In this document: one piece after another, positions 17,705-26,464 of the stretch | Position numbering within the stretch: position 1 is the first letter of the stretch | Layout: every line of letters begins with the position of its first letter | Origin: Planctomycetota bacterium | GTDB lineage: Bacteria > Planctomycetota > SZUA-567 > H5-PLA8 | Length of the DNA: 64,000 bases | Direction: 5' to 3' | Assembly (NCBI GenBank): GCA_027493525.1 | Contig: JAOSKN010000001.1 | Location: forward strand, 248,001-312,000 | Program-made: the position numbers and the translations under genes | The notes under the pieces: generated by a model | Databases searched by the model: none | The model's input: only the letters and a program-made list of their open reading frames with translations | Told to the model about the DNA's origin: nothing

Positions 17705-19033
17705 ATGCCCGGCCCGAACCTGCTCTTCGTCTTCGCCGACCAGATGCGCTACCACGCCGCGGGCTTCGCCGGCACGCCGGGGCTCCAGACGCCGAACCTC
17801 GACCGCCTCGCCGCGCAGTCGGTGAATTTCACCAACGCGATCGCGGGGATTCCCGTCTGCACGCCCTGGCGCGCAAGCATGCTCACCGGCCAGTATCCGC
17901 TCACGCACGGCTTATTCATGAACGATATCCGGCTGCCGGCGGACCGCCCGACCTTCGGCACGGTGCTGAAGGATGCCGGCTACCGCACGGCCTACATCGG
18001 GAAGTGGCATCTCGACGGGCGCAACCGCGGCGGCTACACGCCCCCCGGCCCGCGCCGGCAGGGCTTCGATTTCTGGGCCGTCGGGAACTGCTCGCACGAG
18101 TACCTGCGCTCGCTTTACTACCGCGAGCCCCCCACTCCGCGGTACTGGGAAGGGTACGACGCGATCGCGCAGACCGATCTGATGCTGGAGTTCCTCAAGG
18201 ACGCCGGCGCACACCCGTTCGCCGCGTTCCTGTCCTGGGGTCCGCCGCACAACCCCTACGAACAGGTCCCCGAGCGCTACAAGGACCTGTACCCGCTGGA
18301 CGAAGTGTACGTCCCGCCCAACTGCCCCGAGCCGCGGCGCAAAGACTTGCAGGGCTACTACGCGCACATCTCGGCGCTCGACGAGCAGGTCGGGCGCATG
18401 CTCGCGGCCCTGGAAGAAAACGGGCAACTCGAGCGGACCGTCTTCGTCTTTACCTCCGACCACGGCGACATGCTCGGCAGCCACGGCCAGCAGCGCAAAC
18501 AGCGCCCCTGGGAGGAGAGCCTTCACGTGCCGCTGCTCGCCCGCATGCCCGGCGGACAAGGGCGCGCCGAGCCGTGCCCGATCAACGCCTGGGACCTGAT
18601 GCCGACGCTGCTGCGCGGGCTGGGCCTGAAGGTTCCCGGAACCTGCGAGGGGCTCGACCTGAGCGCCGCGCTGCGCGGCGAGCCCTTCGCGCGGCCCGAG
18701 GCGACGCTCGCCTGCTGCCCGGTTGCCTTCAGCGAATTCCGCGGCCCCGAGTGGCGCGCGGCGCGCACGCAAACTCATACCTACGTCCGCACCCGGCAAG
18801 GCCCCTGGCTGCTCTACGACAACCTCGCCGACCCGTTCCAGATGACCAACTTGGTGGACCGCCCCGAAGCCGCAAGCCTCCGGCTGCGGCTCGATGCGGA
18901 ACTGGACCGCCTCCTGGCCCGGTTCGGGGACCGATTTGAGGATCCCGATGAGTTGTGCCGCCGTTGGGGCTATACGCGGGATCCCAAGGGCGGCCACTTG
19001 GGGTACGTCCAGCAATTGGGCGTGGAGGCCTGA
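17705..19033 (+). CDS. Type I sulfatase (formylglycine-dependent)
   Basis: This 442-residue enzyme should hydrolyse sulfate esters, most likely of sulfated glycans. The start at 17705 has CAGGAG 7 nt upstream; a closer ATG at 17699 is too near that site. The formylglycine motif CTPWR has its cysteine at residue 52. Metal-binding signatures are FVFADQMR near the N-terminus and FTSDHGDMLGSHG, with GKWHLDG supplying the Lys/His pair. There is no signal peptide at this start, so the enzyme looks cytoplasmic, which is unusual for the family. No formylglycine-generating enzyme or radical-SAM maturase is in the window. The divergent neighbour is a GH5-like lipoprotein. Confidence 0.9.
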   Translation: MPGPNLLFVFADQMRYHAAGFAGTPGLQTPNLDRLAAQSVNFTNAIAGIPVCTPWRASMLTGQYPLTHGLFMNDIRLPADRPTFGTVLKDAGYRTAYIGKWHLDGRNRGGYTPPGPRRQGFDFWAVGNCSHEYLRSLYYREPPTPRYWEGYDAIAQTDLMLEFLKDAGAHPFAAFLSWGPPHNPYEQVPERYKDLYPLDEVYVPPNCPEPRRKDLQGYYAHISALDEQVGRMLAALEENGQLERTVFVFTSDHGDMLGSHGQQRKQRPWEESLHVPLLARMPGGQGRAEPCPINAWDLMPTLLRGLGLKVPGTCEGLDLSAALRGEPFARPEATLACCPVAFSEFRGPEWRAARTQTHTYVRTRQGPWLLYDNLADPFQMTNLVDRPEAASLRLRLDAELDRLLARFGDRFEDPDELCRRWGYTRDPKGGHLGYVQQLGVEA

Positions 19034-19174
19034 GAGTCGAATTGAAGAGAAGCCGGGTGGGTATCGTCCGGGCAACACGCGGAGCTGCGAAAGGCTTGCA
19101 CGAAGCGCAAAGCGGTCGGTTTAGCTGCCGATCCCGAATCGTACTGGTCATGTAACGGCTTTCCGCTCCAGTGG

Positions 19175-19191
19175 TTGACGCAAAGAGTCAA
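19175..19191. promoter_or_regulatory. Short inverted repeat upstream of the cytochrome gene
   Basis: TTGAC and GTCAA are separated by 7 bp about 90 bp before the cytochrome start. The arrangement could be a regulator site but the arms are only 5 bp, and the spacing differs from the FNR/CRP site. Confidence 0.25.
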
Positions 19192-19281
19192 ATTGGTTTT
19201 GCAATGCGAACGGGGTTTGGTAGGTTTCCAACCAACTTCGGTCCAGTATTGGGGAACGCTAATCACAAGGGGATAGCGACC

Positions 19282-20610
19282 ATGGTACAGAAGGCCAAGA
19301 AGCATTGGCGGTCACTCGCGGTGATTCTGGCGGTCGTCGGCATGGTGGGCTGGGTGGCATCGGGCTTGGCGGGGTTTGACGGGCAGAACGTGCTCGCCGA
19401 TCCGCAGGGGATCAAATACACGGGCGCCGGCTCGTGCGCGGCGGCGGCCTGCCACGGTTCGCAGACGCCGAAGGAAGACGGCTCCACGCGGCACGACGAG
19501 AATACGATCTGGTCGAACAAGGACGCCCACGCCAAGGCCCACGGCTCGCTTCTGAGCGACGATTCCAAGGCCTGGGCGAAGAACCTCAAGATCGAGGACG
19601 CTTCGAAGAGCGAGCGCTGCCTGAACTGCCACGCGCTCTCCGGGTTCACCATCCACGACAACACCGTGCACCGGGTCGTCCTGAAGCCCGAAGACATCAA
19701 CGCCGAGAAGTACAGCGTCGAGGACGGCGTGAGCTGCGACGCCTGCCACGGCCCGGCGGACAAGTACCTCAAGGACCACACCACCAAGGGCTGGACGCAG
19801 AAGCAGCGCGACACGCTCGGCAGCCAGAAGACCTTCGACGAGTGGGGCCTCTACGACACCAAGAACGTGATGTTCCGCGCCAACGTCTGCCTCTCCTGCC
19901 ACCTGAAGATCGACGGCGACCTGGTCGCCGCCGGGCACCCGGAACTGCCCTTCGAGCTCTCGATCATGAGCAGCGACGAAGAGTGGATCCACTGGCGCAA
20001 CCACGGCGCGTGGACGGGCTTCAAGATCTGGGCCATGGGCCAAGTCGTCTCGCTGCGCGAGTCCGCCGTCCAGACCGCCGACCGGACCAAGGCCGGCGCC
20101 GACGAGAAGCTGGTCAAGGGCAGCTACGACCGCATGCTGGGCCATGCGATCCTCACCCGGCAGACCGCCTCCGCCGTGGACGCCGAAGGCCTCGCCGCGC
20201 TCGATAAGCTCCTCGGCGCCGTCAAGGCCGACTGGGCCGACGCCGGCAAGCGCGAAGCCGCGCTCCGCGCGCTGGCCAAGGGCGTGGACGAATGGGCCGC
20301 GAAGCTCAACGGCATCGACTTCGACCAGGCCAAGGCCGAAGCGGTGCTGAAGGGCGTGGCCGCCGAAGGCGAGCAGGTCGCTCCGCTGGGCTACCGCGCG
20401 GGCGAGACTTTCGTGATGAGCGCCATTGCCCTCGTGGGCGCGCACAACAAGGATGGCAAGCCTGCCGACGCGGACGCCAAGATGGAGAAGGCCGGCGGAC
20501 TCTACGACGCGTTGGGCGACAAGGACACCTACGATGCGGCCAAGTTCGGCCCCGGCGCCAAGGCCATGGCCGAGTGGTATCCGGGCGGCAAGAGCCTCCC
20601 GCTGCCCTGA
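19282..20610 (+). CDS. Exported multihaem c-type cytochrome (cytochrome c554-like)
   Basis: The start at 19282 has AAGGGG upstream and gives 442 residues with an N-terminal hydrophobic segment (11-31) for export. Four haem sites are visible: an atypical CAAAACH (C52-C57-H58, a CX4CH spacing) and three standard CXXCH sites, CLNCH (113-117), CDACH (152-156) and CLSCH (203-207). The order and spacing resemble cytochrome c554-type proteins. The C-terminal half is helical, lacks Cys and may dock partners. The likely role is periplasmic electron transfer in anaerobic or nitrogen/sulfur respiration. No oxidoreductase partner is adjacent. A strong terminator follows. Confidence 0.87.
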   Translation: MVQKAKKHWRSLAVILAVVGMVGWVASGLAGFDGQNVLADPQGIKYTGAGSCAAAACHGSQTPKEDGSTRHDENTIWSNKDAHAKAHGSLLSDDSKAWAKNLKIEDASKSERCLNCHALSGFTIHDNTVHRVVLKPEDINAEKYSVEDGVSCDACHGPADKYLKDHTTKGWTQKQRDTLGSQKTFDEWGLYDTKNVMFRANVCLSCHLKIDGDLVAAGHPELPFELSIMSSDEEWIHWRNHGAWTGFKIWAMGQVVSLRESAVQTADRTKAGADEKLVKGSYDRMLGHAILTRQTASAVDAEGLAALDKLLGAVKADWADAGKREAALRALAKGVDEWAAKLNGIDFDQAKAEAVLKGVAAEGEQVAPLGYRAGETFVMSAIALVGAHNKDGKPADADAKMEKAGGLYDALGDKDTYDAAKFGPGAKAMAEWYPGGKSLPLP

Positions 20611-20637
20611 CCCGCGACGCGTCCCGCGCAGGAACGA

Positions 20638-20669
20638 AAGCCCCCTCCGTACGGAGGGGGCTTCTTTTT
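20638..20669 (+). terminator. Rho-independent terminator of the cytochrome gene
   Basis: A perfect 26-bp palindrome at 20638-20663 (AAGCCCCCTCCGT and its complement) is followed by CTTTTT. It starts 27 bp after the cytochrome stop. Confidence 0.92.
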
Positions 20670-20744
20670 CGTGGCCCGTCAAGACCTGCGCGCGGGCACT
20701 TGATTGTCGAGGGACATGCGAAAGGCCGCCGGCGGCGAAACGCC

Positions 20745-21467
20745 CTACTTGCCCAGCTCCAGCCGGATCGCCAGGGCCTCGGGGAGCCCCGCGTCGATGA
20801 TCTTCTGCCCGGCCTTCTTCACGTCGTAGGGCAGGCGGTGAAGCTGCACGAGCTGCTGGTCGGAGTCGTAGATCGCGAAACTCGCGCGCGGATCCTCGTC
20901 GCGCGGCTGCCCCACCGAACCGACGTTGATCAGGGTCTTCCCCTCGGGGTTGATCTTGATCTCCTGGTCCATCGTGTAGGTCATCGGGACGGTGTCGAAG
21001 AACGCCAGCGGGATGTGCGTGTGCCCGTAAAAGAGAAGCGGCTTGTCGAGGCACTCGAAGGAGAGTTCCGCGTCGAAGATCGTCGTGATGTAGTTGAAGA
21101 CTTCCGGGCTGTGCGCGCTGCCGTGGCTGAGCGTGAAGTCCTCGAAGTGGCAGACGAAGGGCAGGTCGGCGAGCCACGCCTGCTCCTGCTTGCTCAGGTG
21201 CTGCTTGGTCCAGTTGGCGACCTGGCGCGCGAAGATGTTGAAGAACTCGGTGTCCAGCTTGCCGCAGGCGGCATGGTCGTGGTTGCCGGCCAGCGTGATG
21301 ACGCAGCGCTCGCGCACCGTCTGGATGCACTTGCTCGGCTCCGCCCCGTACCCGACCACGTCCCCGGTGCAGAGAAAAACGTCGATGTCCTGCTTGTCCA
21401 GGAATTCGAGCACCGCCTCGAGGGCGTCGAAATTGCCGTGGATGTCGCCGAAGATGGCGTAACGCAA
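20745..21467 (-). CDS. Calcineurin-like metallophosphoesterase
   Basis: This 240-residue cytoplasmic protein has the full set of dinuclear-metal motifs: GDIHGN (7-12), GDVVGYG near 36, GNHDHA near 61 and GHTH near 148. NVGSVGQPRDEDPRASFAI is typical of the YfcE/YmdB-related phosphodiesterase group. It may act on a phosphodiester or nucleotide substrate, possibly a signalling nucleotide, but the substrate cannot be assigned. It is convergent with the cytochrome gene across its terminator and transcribed away from dinB's 3' side. Confidence 0.9.
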   Translation of the reverse strand: MRYAIFGDIHGNFDALEAVLEFLDKQDIDVFLCTGDVVGYGAEPSKCIQTVRERCVITLAGNHDHAACGKLDTEFFNIFARQVANWTKQHLSKQEQAWLADLPFVCHFEDFTLSHGSAHSPEVFNYITTIFDAELSFECLDKPLLFYGHTHIPLAFFDTVPMTYTMDQEIKINPEGKTLINVGSVGQPRDEDPRASFAIYDSDQQLVQLHRLPYDVKKAGQKIIDAGLPEALAIRLELGK

Positions 21468-21567
21468 GGGAGATCTGCTCCGCGGCCTGAGCCCTGGGGA
21501 ACTGCGTGCCTCGAATCAGGACACTATAGAATTCCCTAACGTTCGGTCAATCAACTTCCGGGGCTTA

Positions 21568-21630
21568 AGTTCCGAGTTCCGGCTCCTTAAGCCTCTAGCC
21601 TCAGGCCTCGTGCCTCGGAACTCGGCGCCG
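21568..21630. repeat. Heptamer chain touching the dinB stop codon
   Basis: Nine consecutive 7-bp units: AGTTCCG, AGTTCCG, GCTCCTT, AAGCCTC, TAGCCTC, AGGCCTC, GTGCCTC, GGAACTC, GGCGCCG. The unit changes gradually along the chain but the 7-bp register holds to within 3 bp of the dinB stop at 21634. Confidence 0.8.
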
Positions 21631-21633
21631 TAG

Positions 21634-22881
21634 CTAATCCTTCAGCCCCGGCGGAGATTCGTTGAGGCTCCCGGTGTCCTCGGCTTTATCCTCCAGCAGC
21701 CGCCCCCGGGTCACGGCGCCGCTCCCGAAGCGCGCGCGGAGCCGGTCCACGGTCTCGGCGGCGCGCTTGCGTCGTTCGCCGGCCTCATCGCGAAAGAGCC
21801 CCTCGGTCCACTCCTCGGGGGCAACCAGGCGCATCGCCTGGAGGCCGAGCAGCCGCACGCCCTTCCCGCGCAGGTCCACGCGCGCGCGGAGCATCTCGAC
21901 GCCGGCCTGGTGCAGCGGTTCGGTCAGGTCCGTCGGCTCCTCGAAAGCATGGCTGCGGGTGAAGGTGGTGAAATCGCCGAGCCGGACTTTGAGCGTGACG
22001 CCGAGCGCCTTGAGGCCCTTCGCGCGCAGGCGCGCGGCGATATCGTCGGCGAAGCCGAGCAGTTCGCGCTCCATCGCGCGCGGCTCGCGCAGGTCCTCGG
22101 CGAAGGTGTTCTCGCGCCCGACGGACTTGGGCCGCTCGCCGGTCTCGACCTCGCGCTCGTCGAGCCCCAGCGCCAGCCCGCGCAGGTGCTCGGCCGCGCC
22201 TTGGCCCAGCCGCGCGGCAAGCCACTGCGGGTCGGCGCGCTGGAGATCCGCGATCTTCGCCAGGCCCAGCGCCTCCAGCCGCGCGCAGGTCTTGGGGCCG
22301 GCGCCCCAGAGCCGCTTCACCGGCAGCGGGGCCAGGAACGCGCGGGCCTCCTCGAACCCATACGGCACGACGACCAGCGCGTCGGGCTTGCGCAGGTCGC
22401 TGGCGACCTTGGCGAGGTACTTGTTCATCGCGACGCCGACGGAAGCGACCAGCTTCGTCTCGGCGAGAATCTCGCCCTTGATGCGCCGCGCGATCTCTTC
22501 CGGCCGGCCAAAGAGCCGCTGCGAACCGGACAAGTCGAGGAACGCCTCGTCGAGGCTCAGGGGTTCGATCCGATCCGTGTAGCGCTCGAAAACCTTCCGG
22601 ATCTCGCCAGAGAGTTCGACATAGCGGCTCATGCGCGGCTTGCGCCAGACGGCCTGCGGGCAGAGCTTCGCGGCGGTGACCGAGGGCATCGCGCTGTGGA
22701 CGCCGAACTTGCGCGCCTCGTAGCTGGCCGTGGAGACGACGCCGCGCTTGTCGGGGCTCCCGCCGACGATGAGCGGTTTGCCCTTCAATTCGGGGAAATC
22801 GAGGATCTCGACGGCCGCGTAGAACTGGTCGAGGTCCACGTGGGCGATGGCGCGGGGCCATGGGTTCACGGAAAAATCCAA
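21634..22881 (-). CDS. dinB: DNA polymerase IV (Y-family translesion polymerase)
   Basis: This 415-residue Y-family polymerase copies past DNA lesions with low fidelity. Palm acidic residues are visible in HVDLDQFYA and in SLDEAFLD. The steric-gate tyrosine region (QFYAAVE), GGSPDKRGVVSTASYEARKFGV, and the helix-hairpin-helix segment PVKRLWGAGPKTCARLEALGL are all present, followed by the little-finger domain. The start is uncertain: the long frame begins with TTG and a GTG lies a few codons inside, neither with a strong ribosome binding site. Both flanks are heptamer chains. The last ~40 residues form a polar tail; no clear beta-clamp peptide was identified. Confidence 0.93.
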   Translation of the reverse strand: MDFSVNPWPRAIAHVDLDQFYAAVEILDFPELKGKPLIVGGSPDKRGVVSTASYEARKFGVHSAMPSVTAAKLCPQAVWRKPRMSRYVELSGEIRKVFERYTDRIEPLSLDEAFLDLSGSQRLFGRPEEIARRIKGEILAETKLVASVGVAMNKYLAKVASDLRKPDALVVVPYGFEEARAFLAPLPVKRLWGAGPKTCARLEALGLAKIADLQRADPQWLAARLGQGAAEHLRGLALGLDEREVETGERPKSVGRENTFAEDLREPRAMERELLGFADDIAARLRAKGLKALGVTLKVRLGDFTTFTRSHAFEEPTDLTEPLHQAGVEMLRARVDLRGKGVRLLGLQAMRLVAPEEWTEGLFRDEAGERRKRAAETVDRLRARFGSGAVTRGRLLEDKAEDTGSLNESPPGLKD

Positions 22882-22910
22882 GAGCTAAAAGCCAGAACCA
22901 GGCACATCTC

Positions 22911-22952
22911 AAACAGCAAACTACAATTCCCAAATTCCAAACAAACAGCAAA
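22911..22952. repeat. Heptamer chain upstream of dinB
   Basis: Units AAACAGC, AAACTAC, AATTCCC, AAATTCC, AAACAAA, CAGCAAA follow in 7-bp register, and similar AAACAGC-like words continue to about 22970. It is much more AT-rich than the surrounding genes and lies just before the 5' end of dinB. Confidence 0.65.
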
Positions 22953-22991
22953 CGGAAAACAGCAAGCTGGGTTCACGCCGCCGTTCGTTCC

Positions 22992-23008
22992 GCGGGCGTC
23001 TCGCCCGC
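22992..23008. repeat. GCGGGCG-TCT-CGCCCGC palindrome
   Basis: A 7-bp perfect inverted repeat with a 3-bp centre. The same palindrome in the other orientation (AGA centre) occurs at 26974-26990, and near-copies start each unit of the 26121-26440 tandem array. It is a dispersed repeat family. Confidence 0.7.
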
Positions 23009-23036
23009 AAATGAAAAACAGCAAAGATGGGACGCC

Positions 23037-24683
23037 TTACTTTTCCTGCTTCTCCAGATGCTCCATGAGTTCCCACCGCGCCTTCCGTATCACCTCCGGG
23101 TCCGTCGTGAATTCGTCGAGCTGCTTCGAGACCGGCGCCGCCAGCGCGCGGCGGGCTTCAAGGTTCGCGCGCGGGACGGCTTGCTCGATCAGCGCCCAAT
23201 CCTCCAATCCATCGCGGAGGTTCACCAGCCGCAGGCTGGGCATGGGCCGGCGCCGTTCGTCGGGGTAGCAGAGCGTCCCGGCGCCGCTGAGGCCCGTCGT
23301 CCAGGCCTTCGCGCGCTCCGGCCAGGCCGTCGCGTGGCTCTCGGCGTTGGCCGCCCAGTCGGCGATCCAGAAGTATTCGTAGCCGTCCACGCCCTCCGCG
23401 GCGCACTGCCAGCCGGCAATGCGGCCTTCGAGAAGCAGGTTGTCGAGCCGCACATTCGGATACGGCGCGTACGGTTCGACCGAATGGAACCACCAGTATT
23501 CGCCCTTGGGCGGCGGCTGCGCCGCCCGCCACCGCGCCGCGGCCTGCGCGTCGTGGCTATGGTCCTTGTACAGGTCCGTCGAGTGCGCCGTGACCACGCC
23601 GAAGACGTCCACGATCTCGCCCCACGCCTCGGTCGGGCGCGAGGCGAGCCAAACCCTCAACTCGGGGAATTGCGCCTTCAGCCAGGCCGCATTCCGCCGG
23701 TGAACCTCGTCCTCACCCGGCGCGGGCTCGTCGGCCAGCAGCACGACGGCGTCTCCCAGCAAGCCCAGCCGCTCGAGGTCCGCGCGCCACTGCTTCAGCT
23801 TGGGCGCGTAATGCGCCTGCTTCTTCTCGTCGAGCGCGCGCGCCTTGCGCCCGGAAACCTGCATCAGGCAGACCACCGAAAGGCCGCGGTCGCGGAGCGG
23901 CGCGAGGTCCGCCGGAGCGGGGTCGGGCTCGCGCGAGAAAAACGCGCACGGGCTGAGCCGGTAGTCGAGGCAGAAGTCCCAGAACACGCGCTTCTCCTCC
24001 GGGGTCAGCGGTTGCCCGTAGTACTTCTCGAGCGACCAGTTCCAACAGACGGCCGAGCGGAACGGAAGCCGCTTGGGCAGCCCGGCGGCGCGCACGCGGA
24101 CGTTCAGCGCGAGCTTCGCGGCGCCCGCGGCGGTCGCGATCTCCAGCGTGTACGCGTACGCGCCGGGCGCGGCGTCCTCGGGCGCGTGGAACTCGGCGTA
24201 GTAGGTCAGCGGCGCGCGCTCGGGCGCGGCAGGGTGCGCCTCGGCCTCGCTCGAACGGCCTTCCATGGGCATCAGCACGTCGGGGACCTCGCCAAGCCGG
24301 CGCGGCGGGATCACGAACATGCCCTCGGTTGGCGGCGCGACGTGGTTCACGGCCAGCACGCGGTAGAGCATGCTCGCCGGCGCCTGCGGTTCTTCGGCGC
24401 GCAGCGCGACGTTCGTCACCTTCACGGGCTCGCCGCCGGAAGGGAGCACCGCGCACTGGACGCCCTCGCGCTCGCCGCGCACCAGTTCGAGCGCGTAATG
24501 TCCGGACGCGGCCGGAAGTTTCCCGCCGGACCCGCCAAGCCGCGCCATCGCGCTGGCCGGGTGCAGGCTTAACCCGGCGTCTTCGGCGCCGGCCGCCGGT
24601 CTCGGTATGGAAGCCACGGCGAGTATGATGACGACTGAGACCGGACGGCAGCGAGAGCCGATTCCAAACGCGCTGGCGTGCAT
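23037..24683 (-). CDS. Exported DUF4091-family protein (putative glycoside hydrolase-like)
   Basis: The ATG at 24683 is chosen over an upstream TTG because AGAGGA lies 9 nt before it. It gives 548 residues with a Sec signal peptide (cleavage after AAGA, near 32). An N-terminal beta-domain (~35-200) precedes a TIM-barrel-like region. The C-terminal signature of the DUF4091 family is clear: YEYFWIADW, GTLCYP, PSLRLVNLRDGLEDWALI. EYWWFHS and LLADEPAPGEDE are plausible active-site strands. The family is common in polysaccharide-degrading bacteria but has few characterised members, so the reaction is open. Confidence 0.82.
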   Translation of the reverse strand: MHASAFGIGSRCRPVSVVIILAVASIPRPAAGAEDAGLSLHPASAMARLGGSGGKLPAASGHYALELVRGEREGVQCAVLPSGGEPVKVTNVALRAEEPQAPASMLYRVLAVNHVAPPTEGMFVIPPRRLGEVPDVLMPMEGRSSEAEAHPAAPERAPLTYYAEFHAPEDAAPGAYAYTLEIATAAGAAKLALNVRVRAAGLPKRLPFRSAVCWNWSLEKYYGQPLTPEEKRVFWDFCLDYRLSPCAFFSREPDPAPADLAPLRDRGLSVVCLMQVSGRKARALDEKKQAHYAPKLKQWRADLERLGLLGDAVVLLADEPAPGEDEVHRRNAAWLKAQFPELRVWLASRPTEAWGEIVDVFGVVTAHSTDLYKDHSHDAQAAARWRAAQPPPKGEYWWFHSVEPYAPYPNVRLDNLLLEGRIAGWQCAAEGVDGYEYFWIADWAANAESHATAWPERAKAWTTGLSGAGTLCYPDERRRPMPSLRLVNLRDGLEDWALIEQAVPRANLEARRALAAPVSKQLDEFTTDPEVIRKARWELMEHLEKQEK

Positions 24684-24805
24684 GAGCGTCAATCCTCTGC
24701 CCTGTGGAGGAAATGAGCTGACCCGCTTCCCTCAAATAACGTCCGTGCTTTGGCGCACATTATTAAATATGGGTTAGCGCCGTCTTGATCACCATCTAAT
24801 GGACA

Positions 24806-25000
24806 CTAACGCCTGGCCCGGCGCCTGGCGCCACGGGCTGGGGCCGTTTCCAGCCAGTGCCACGCGCTCCGCGCCGCGAAGAGCGCCGTCTGCTCGTCCG
24901 GGTCCGCGCCCGTGGCCTCGATCCCGCCGCGCCTGACGACCACGACGAACCGCCCGTCCTTCCGTTCGACCGAGACCGTCTCGATGGGCGGCGGGGTCAT
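24806..25000 (-). CDS. Small hypothetical protein
   Basis: A 64-residue frame starting MTPPPIETVSVERKDGRF. It has a credible composition (balanced charged residues, one short amphipathic helix TALFAARSAWHWLE) and lies in a 0.7-kb interval without other strong genes. The ribosome binding site is weak. A longer start at 25021 adds seven residues. No family is recognised. Confidence 0.45.
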   Translation of the reverse strand: MTPPPIETVSVERKDGRFVVVVRRGGIEATGADPDEQTALFAARSAWHWLETAPARGARRRARR

Positions 25001-25178
25001 GGGGCGGGAGCCTTGGGCCAATCTCGTTCAACCTCCTGCCCCGACGACTGCTTACGCCTCACGAACACTTCTGACACATACGATGGGGTTAGACTTCCAA
25101 CGGCGGAGTGTATCCGCCGCGGAGCCGCCCTTTCATGGCATCCAAGCCTTTTGGGGTCACGAGGGTCGGGGCTTCGCC

Positions 25179-25469
25179 TCATTCCTTTCGCGGTTCCGAT
25201 TCCTTTCCGTCCTTCACTGTCGCTTGGGGTGATATACTGCTCATACAAGCCCACTTCCATACCATGAGTCCACATAGCAACAGAATTGAAATATCACCCA
25301 TTACTCCCTCCCATAATATTTTCCCATTCAGAGAGTAGATAAAGGGCCACCCATACCCCACAAAGTCCGGACCCTTCAGTGGAGCTGTATAGTTAAATTG
25401 ATAAGAGTTTAATGCAAAAAATGCACCGCCCAACAGGCTCGCCACTAGTATTCCCAATGCTCGCCGCAT
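25179..25469 (-). CDS. Small hypothetical membrane protein
   Basis: A 96-residue frame with two predicted membrane helices (about 5-21 and 60-76) and a polar tail ending in KDGKESEPRKE. AAGGG lies about 10 nt before the ATG. The DNA here is AT-richer than the rest of the window, which may point to recent acquisition. No family is recognised. Confidence 0.55.
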   Translation of the reverse strand: MRRALGILVASLLGGAFFALNSYQFNYTAPLKGPDFVGYGWPFIYSLNGKILWEGVMGDISILLLCGLMVWKWACMSSISPQATVKDGKESEPRKE

Positions 25470-25892
25470 ACAACAGTCGTCCCTTTGATTTTTTTCAATC
25501 CAAAAGAATCTATGGAATTATGGGAGATGTACTGGAATCTCTTTCGCCTCCTTAAAGAGCTTCTCAAGATAACTATACCGCTCTTGCCATTACGGCGGCG
25601 ATCCCTACTTGATCAAGGCGGGTGGGCTGGTGGCACTGTCACTCTTCGCCTCGCCTTGTGCCTTTCAGGAACTGGCGCCACTGGCTGAGGCTGTAGGCAG
25701 CCCGTGCTTCGCCGTCCGGATCGCGTGGCCCACTCAAGTTACTTCATTCGGGTCTACGTGCGAGTTGAATCCGGGGTGCGCGCCTCGCACTGGCTGCGGA
25801 GTACCGCAGCGCAGTGGCGCCAGATCACAAACCAACCTCAGTCAGTGCTACCCGCCGCCGCCGTCCCGCCGGCCTTCTTCCGCGCCGCGAAC
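25470..25892. other. Non-coding spacer before the repeat field
   Basis: No gene with a ribosome binding site or recognisable domain was found in this 420-bp stretch. Short open frames exist but their composition is unlike the neighbouring genes. It may contain remnants of a lost gene. Confidence 0.4.
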
Positions 25893-26087
25893 GTCCCGCC
25901 GGGACGCCGTGAAAATAGCCCAGCCCTTCAGGGCTGGGAGGTCAAGGCAGCGCCTGCGATCAAGTCCCGAAGGGACGGCTGAGGCGCGCGCGTGCTTCCG
26001 TCGTCCCTGCGGGACTGGGTTCGTGGTGCGGCGCTCACGGTCCCAGCCTTGAAAGGCTGGGCTATTTTCATCGCGTCCCTGGGGGAC
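25893..26087. repeat. Mirrored hairpin element (A-B-A / A-B-A)
   Basis: Four short hairpins of the type GTCCC-N3-GGGAC (25893-25905, 25964-25976, 26003-26015, 26075-26087) and two longer ones of the type CCCAGCC...GGCTGGG (25919-25938 and 26042-26061) are arranged symmetrically. The outer ~46 bp are inverted copies of each other and share GAAAATAGCCCAGCC. The whole ~195-bp unit could fold into a cruciform or a structured RNA. It has the look of a non-autonomous mobile element or REP-like repeat; no transposase is nearby. Confidence 0.75.
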
Positions 26088-26120
26088 GCGGCGGCGGGCG
26101 GTATGTGAGAACTGGAAGAC

Positions 26121-26440
26121 GCGCGGGCGAGACGCCCACGCGAGCCGGCGGGGACGCCGGCGCTACGGCGGCTGCGCCGACCCGTGGCACGGCGGGGGCG
26201 GGACGCTCGCGGTACGGGAGAACGAAAAGGCGCGCGGGCGGGACGCCCACGCGAGCCGGCGGGGACGCCGGCGCTACGGCGGCTGCGCCGACCCGTGGCA
26301 CGCGGGCGGGCGGGGTGCTCGCGGGGCGGGAAGAACGATAAGGCGCGCGGGCGGGACGCCCACGCGAGCCGGCGGGGACGCCGGCGCTACGGCGGCTGCG
26401 CCGACCCGTGGCGCGGCGGCGGGATGCTCGCTGTCCCGGC
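26121..26440 (+). repeat. Three tandem copies of a ~112-bp repeat
   Basis: Copies begin at 26121, 26232 and 26345 with GCGCGGGCG(A/G)GACGCCCACGCGAG and continue with GCCGGCGGGGACGCCGGCGCTACGGCGGCTGCGCCGACCCGTGG-type sequence, here described in pieces. The first ~80 bp of each copy are nearly identical and the last ~30 bp vary. The unit is rich in small palindromes. There is no spacer/repeat alternation of the CRISPR kind. Confidence 0.85.
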
Positions 26441-26464
26441 GGCAGGATGCCGGCGCCCGTTTCC

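Noticed and set aside
26121..26440. Possible CRISPR array
   Set aside because: Units of ~112 bp are contiguous and almost identical, without short repeats alternating with unique spacers, and no cas genes are present.
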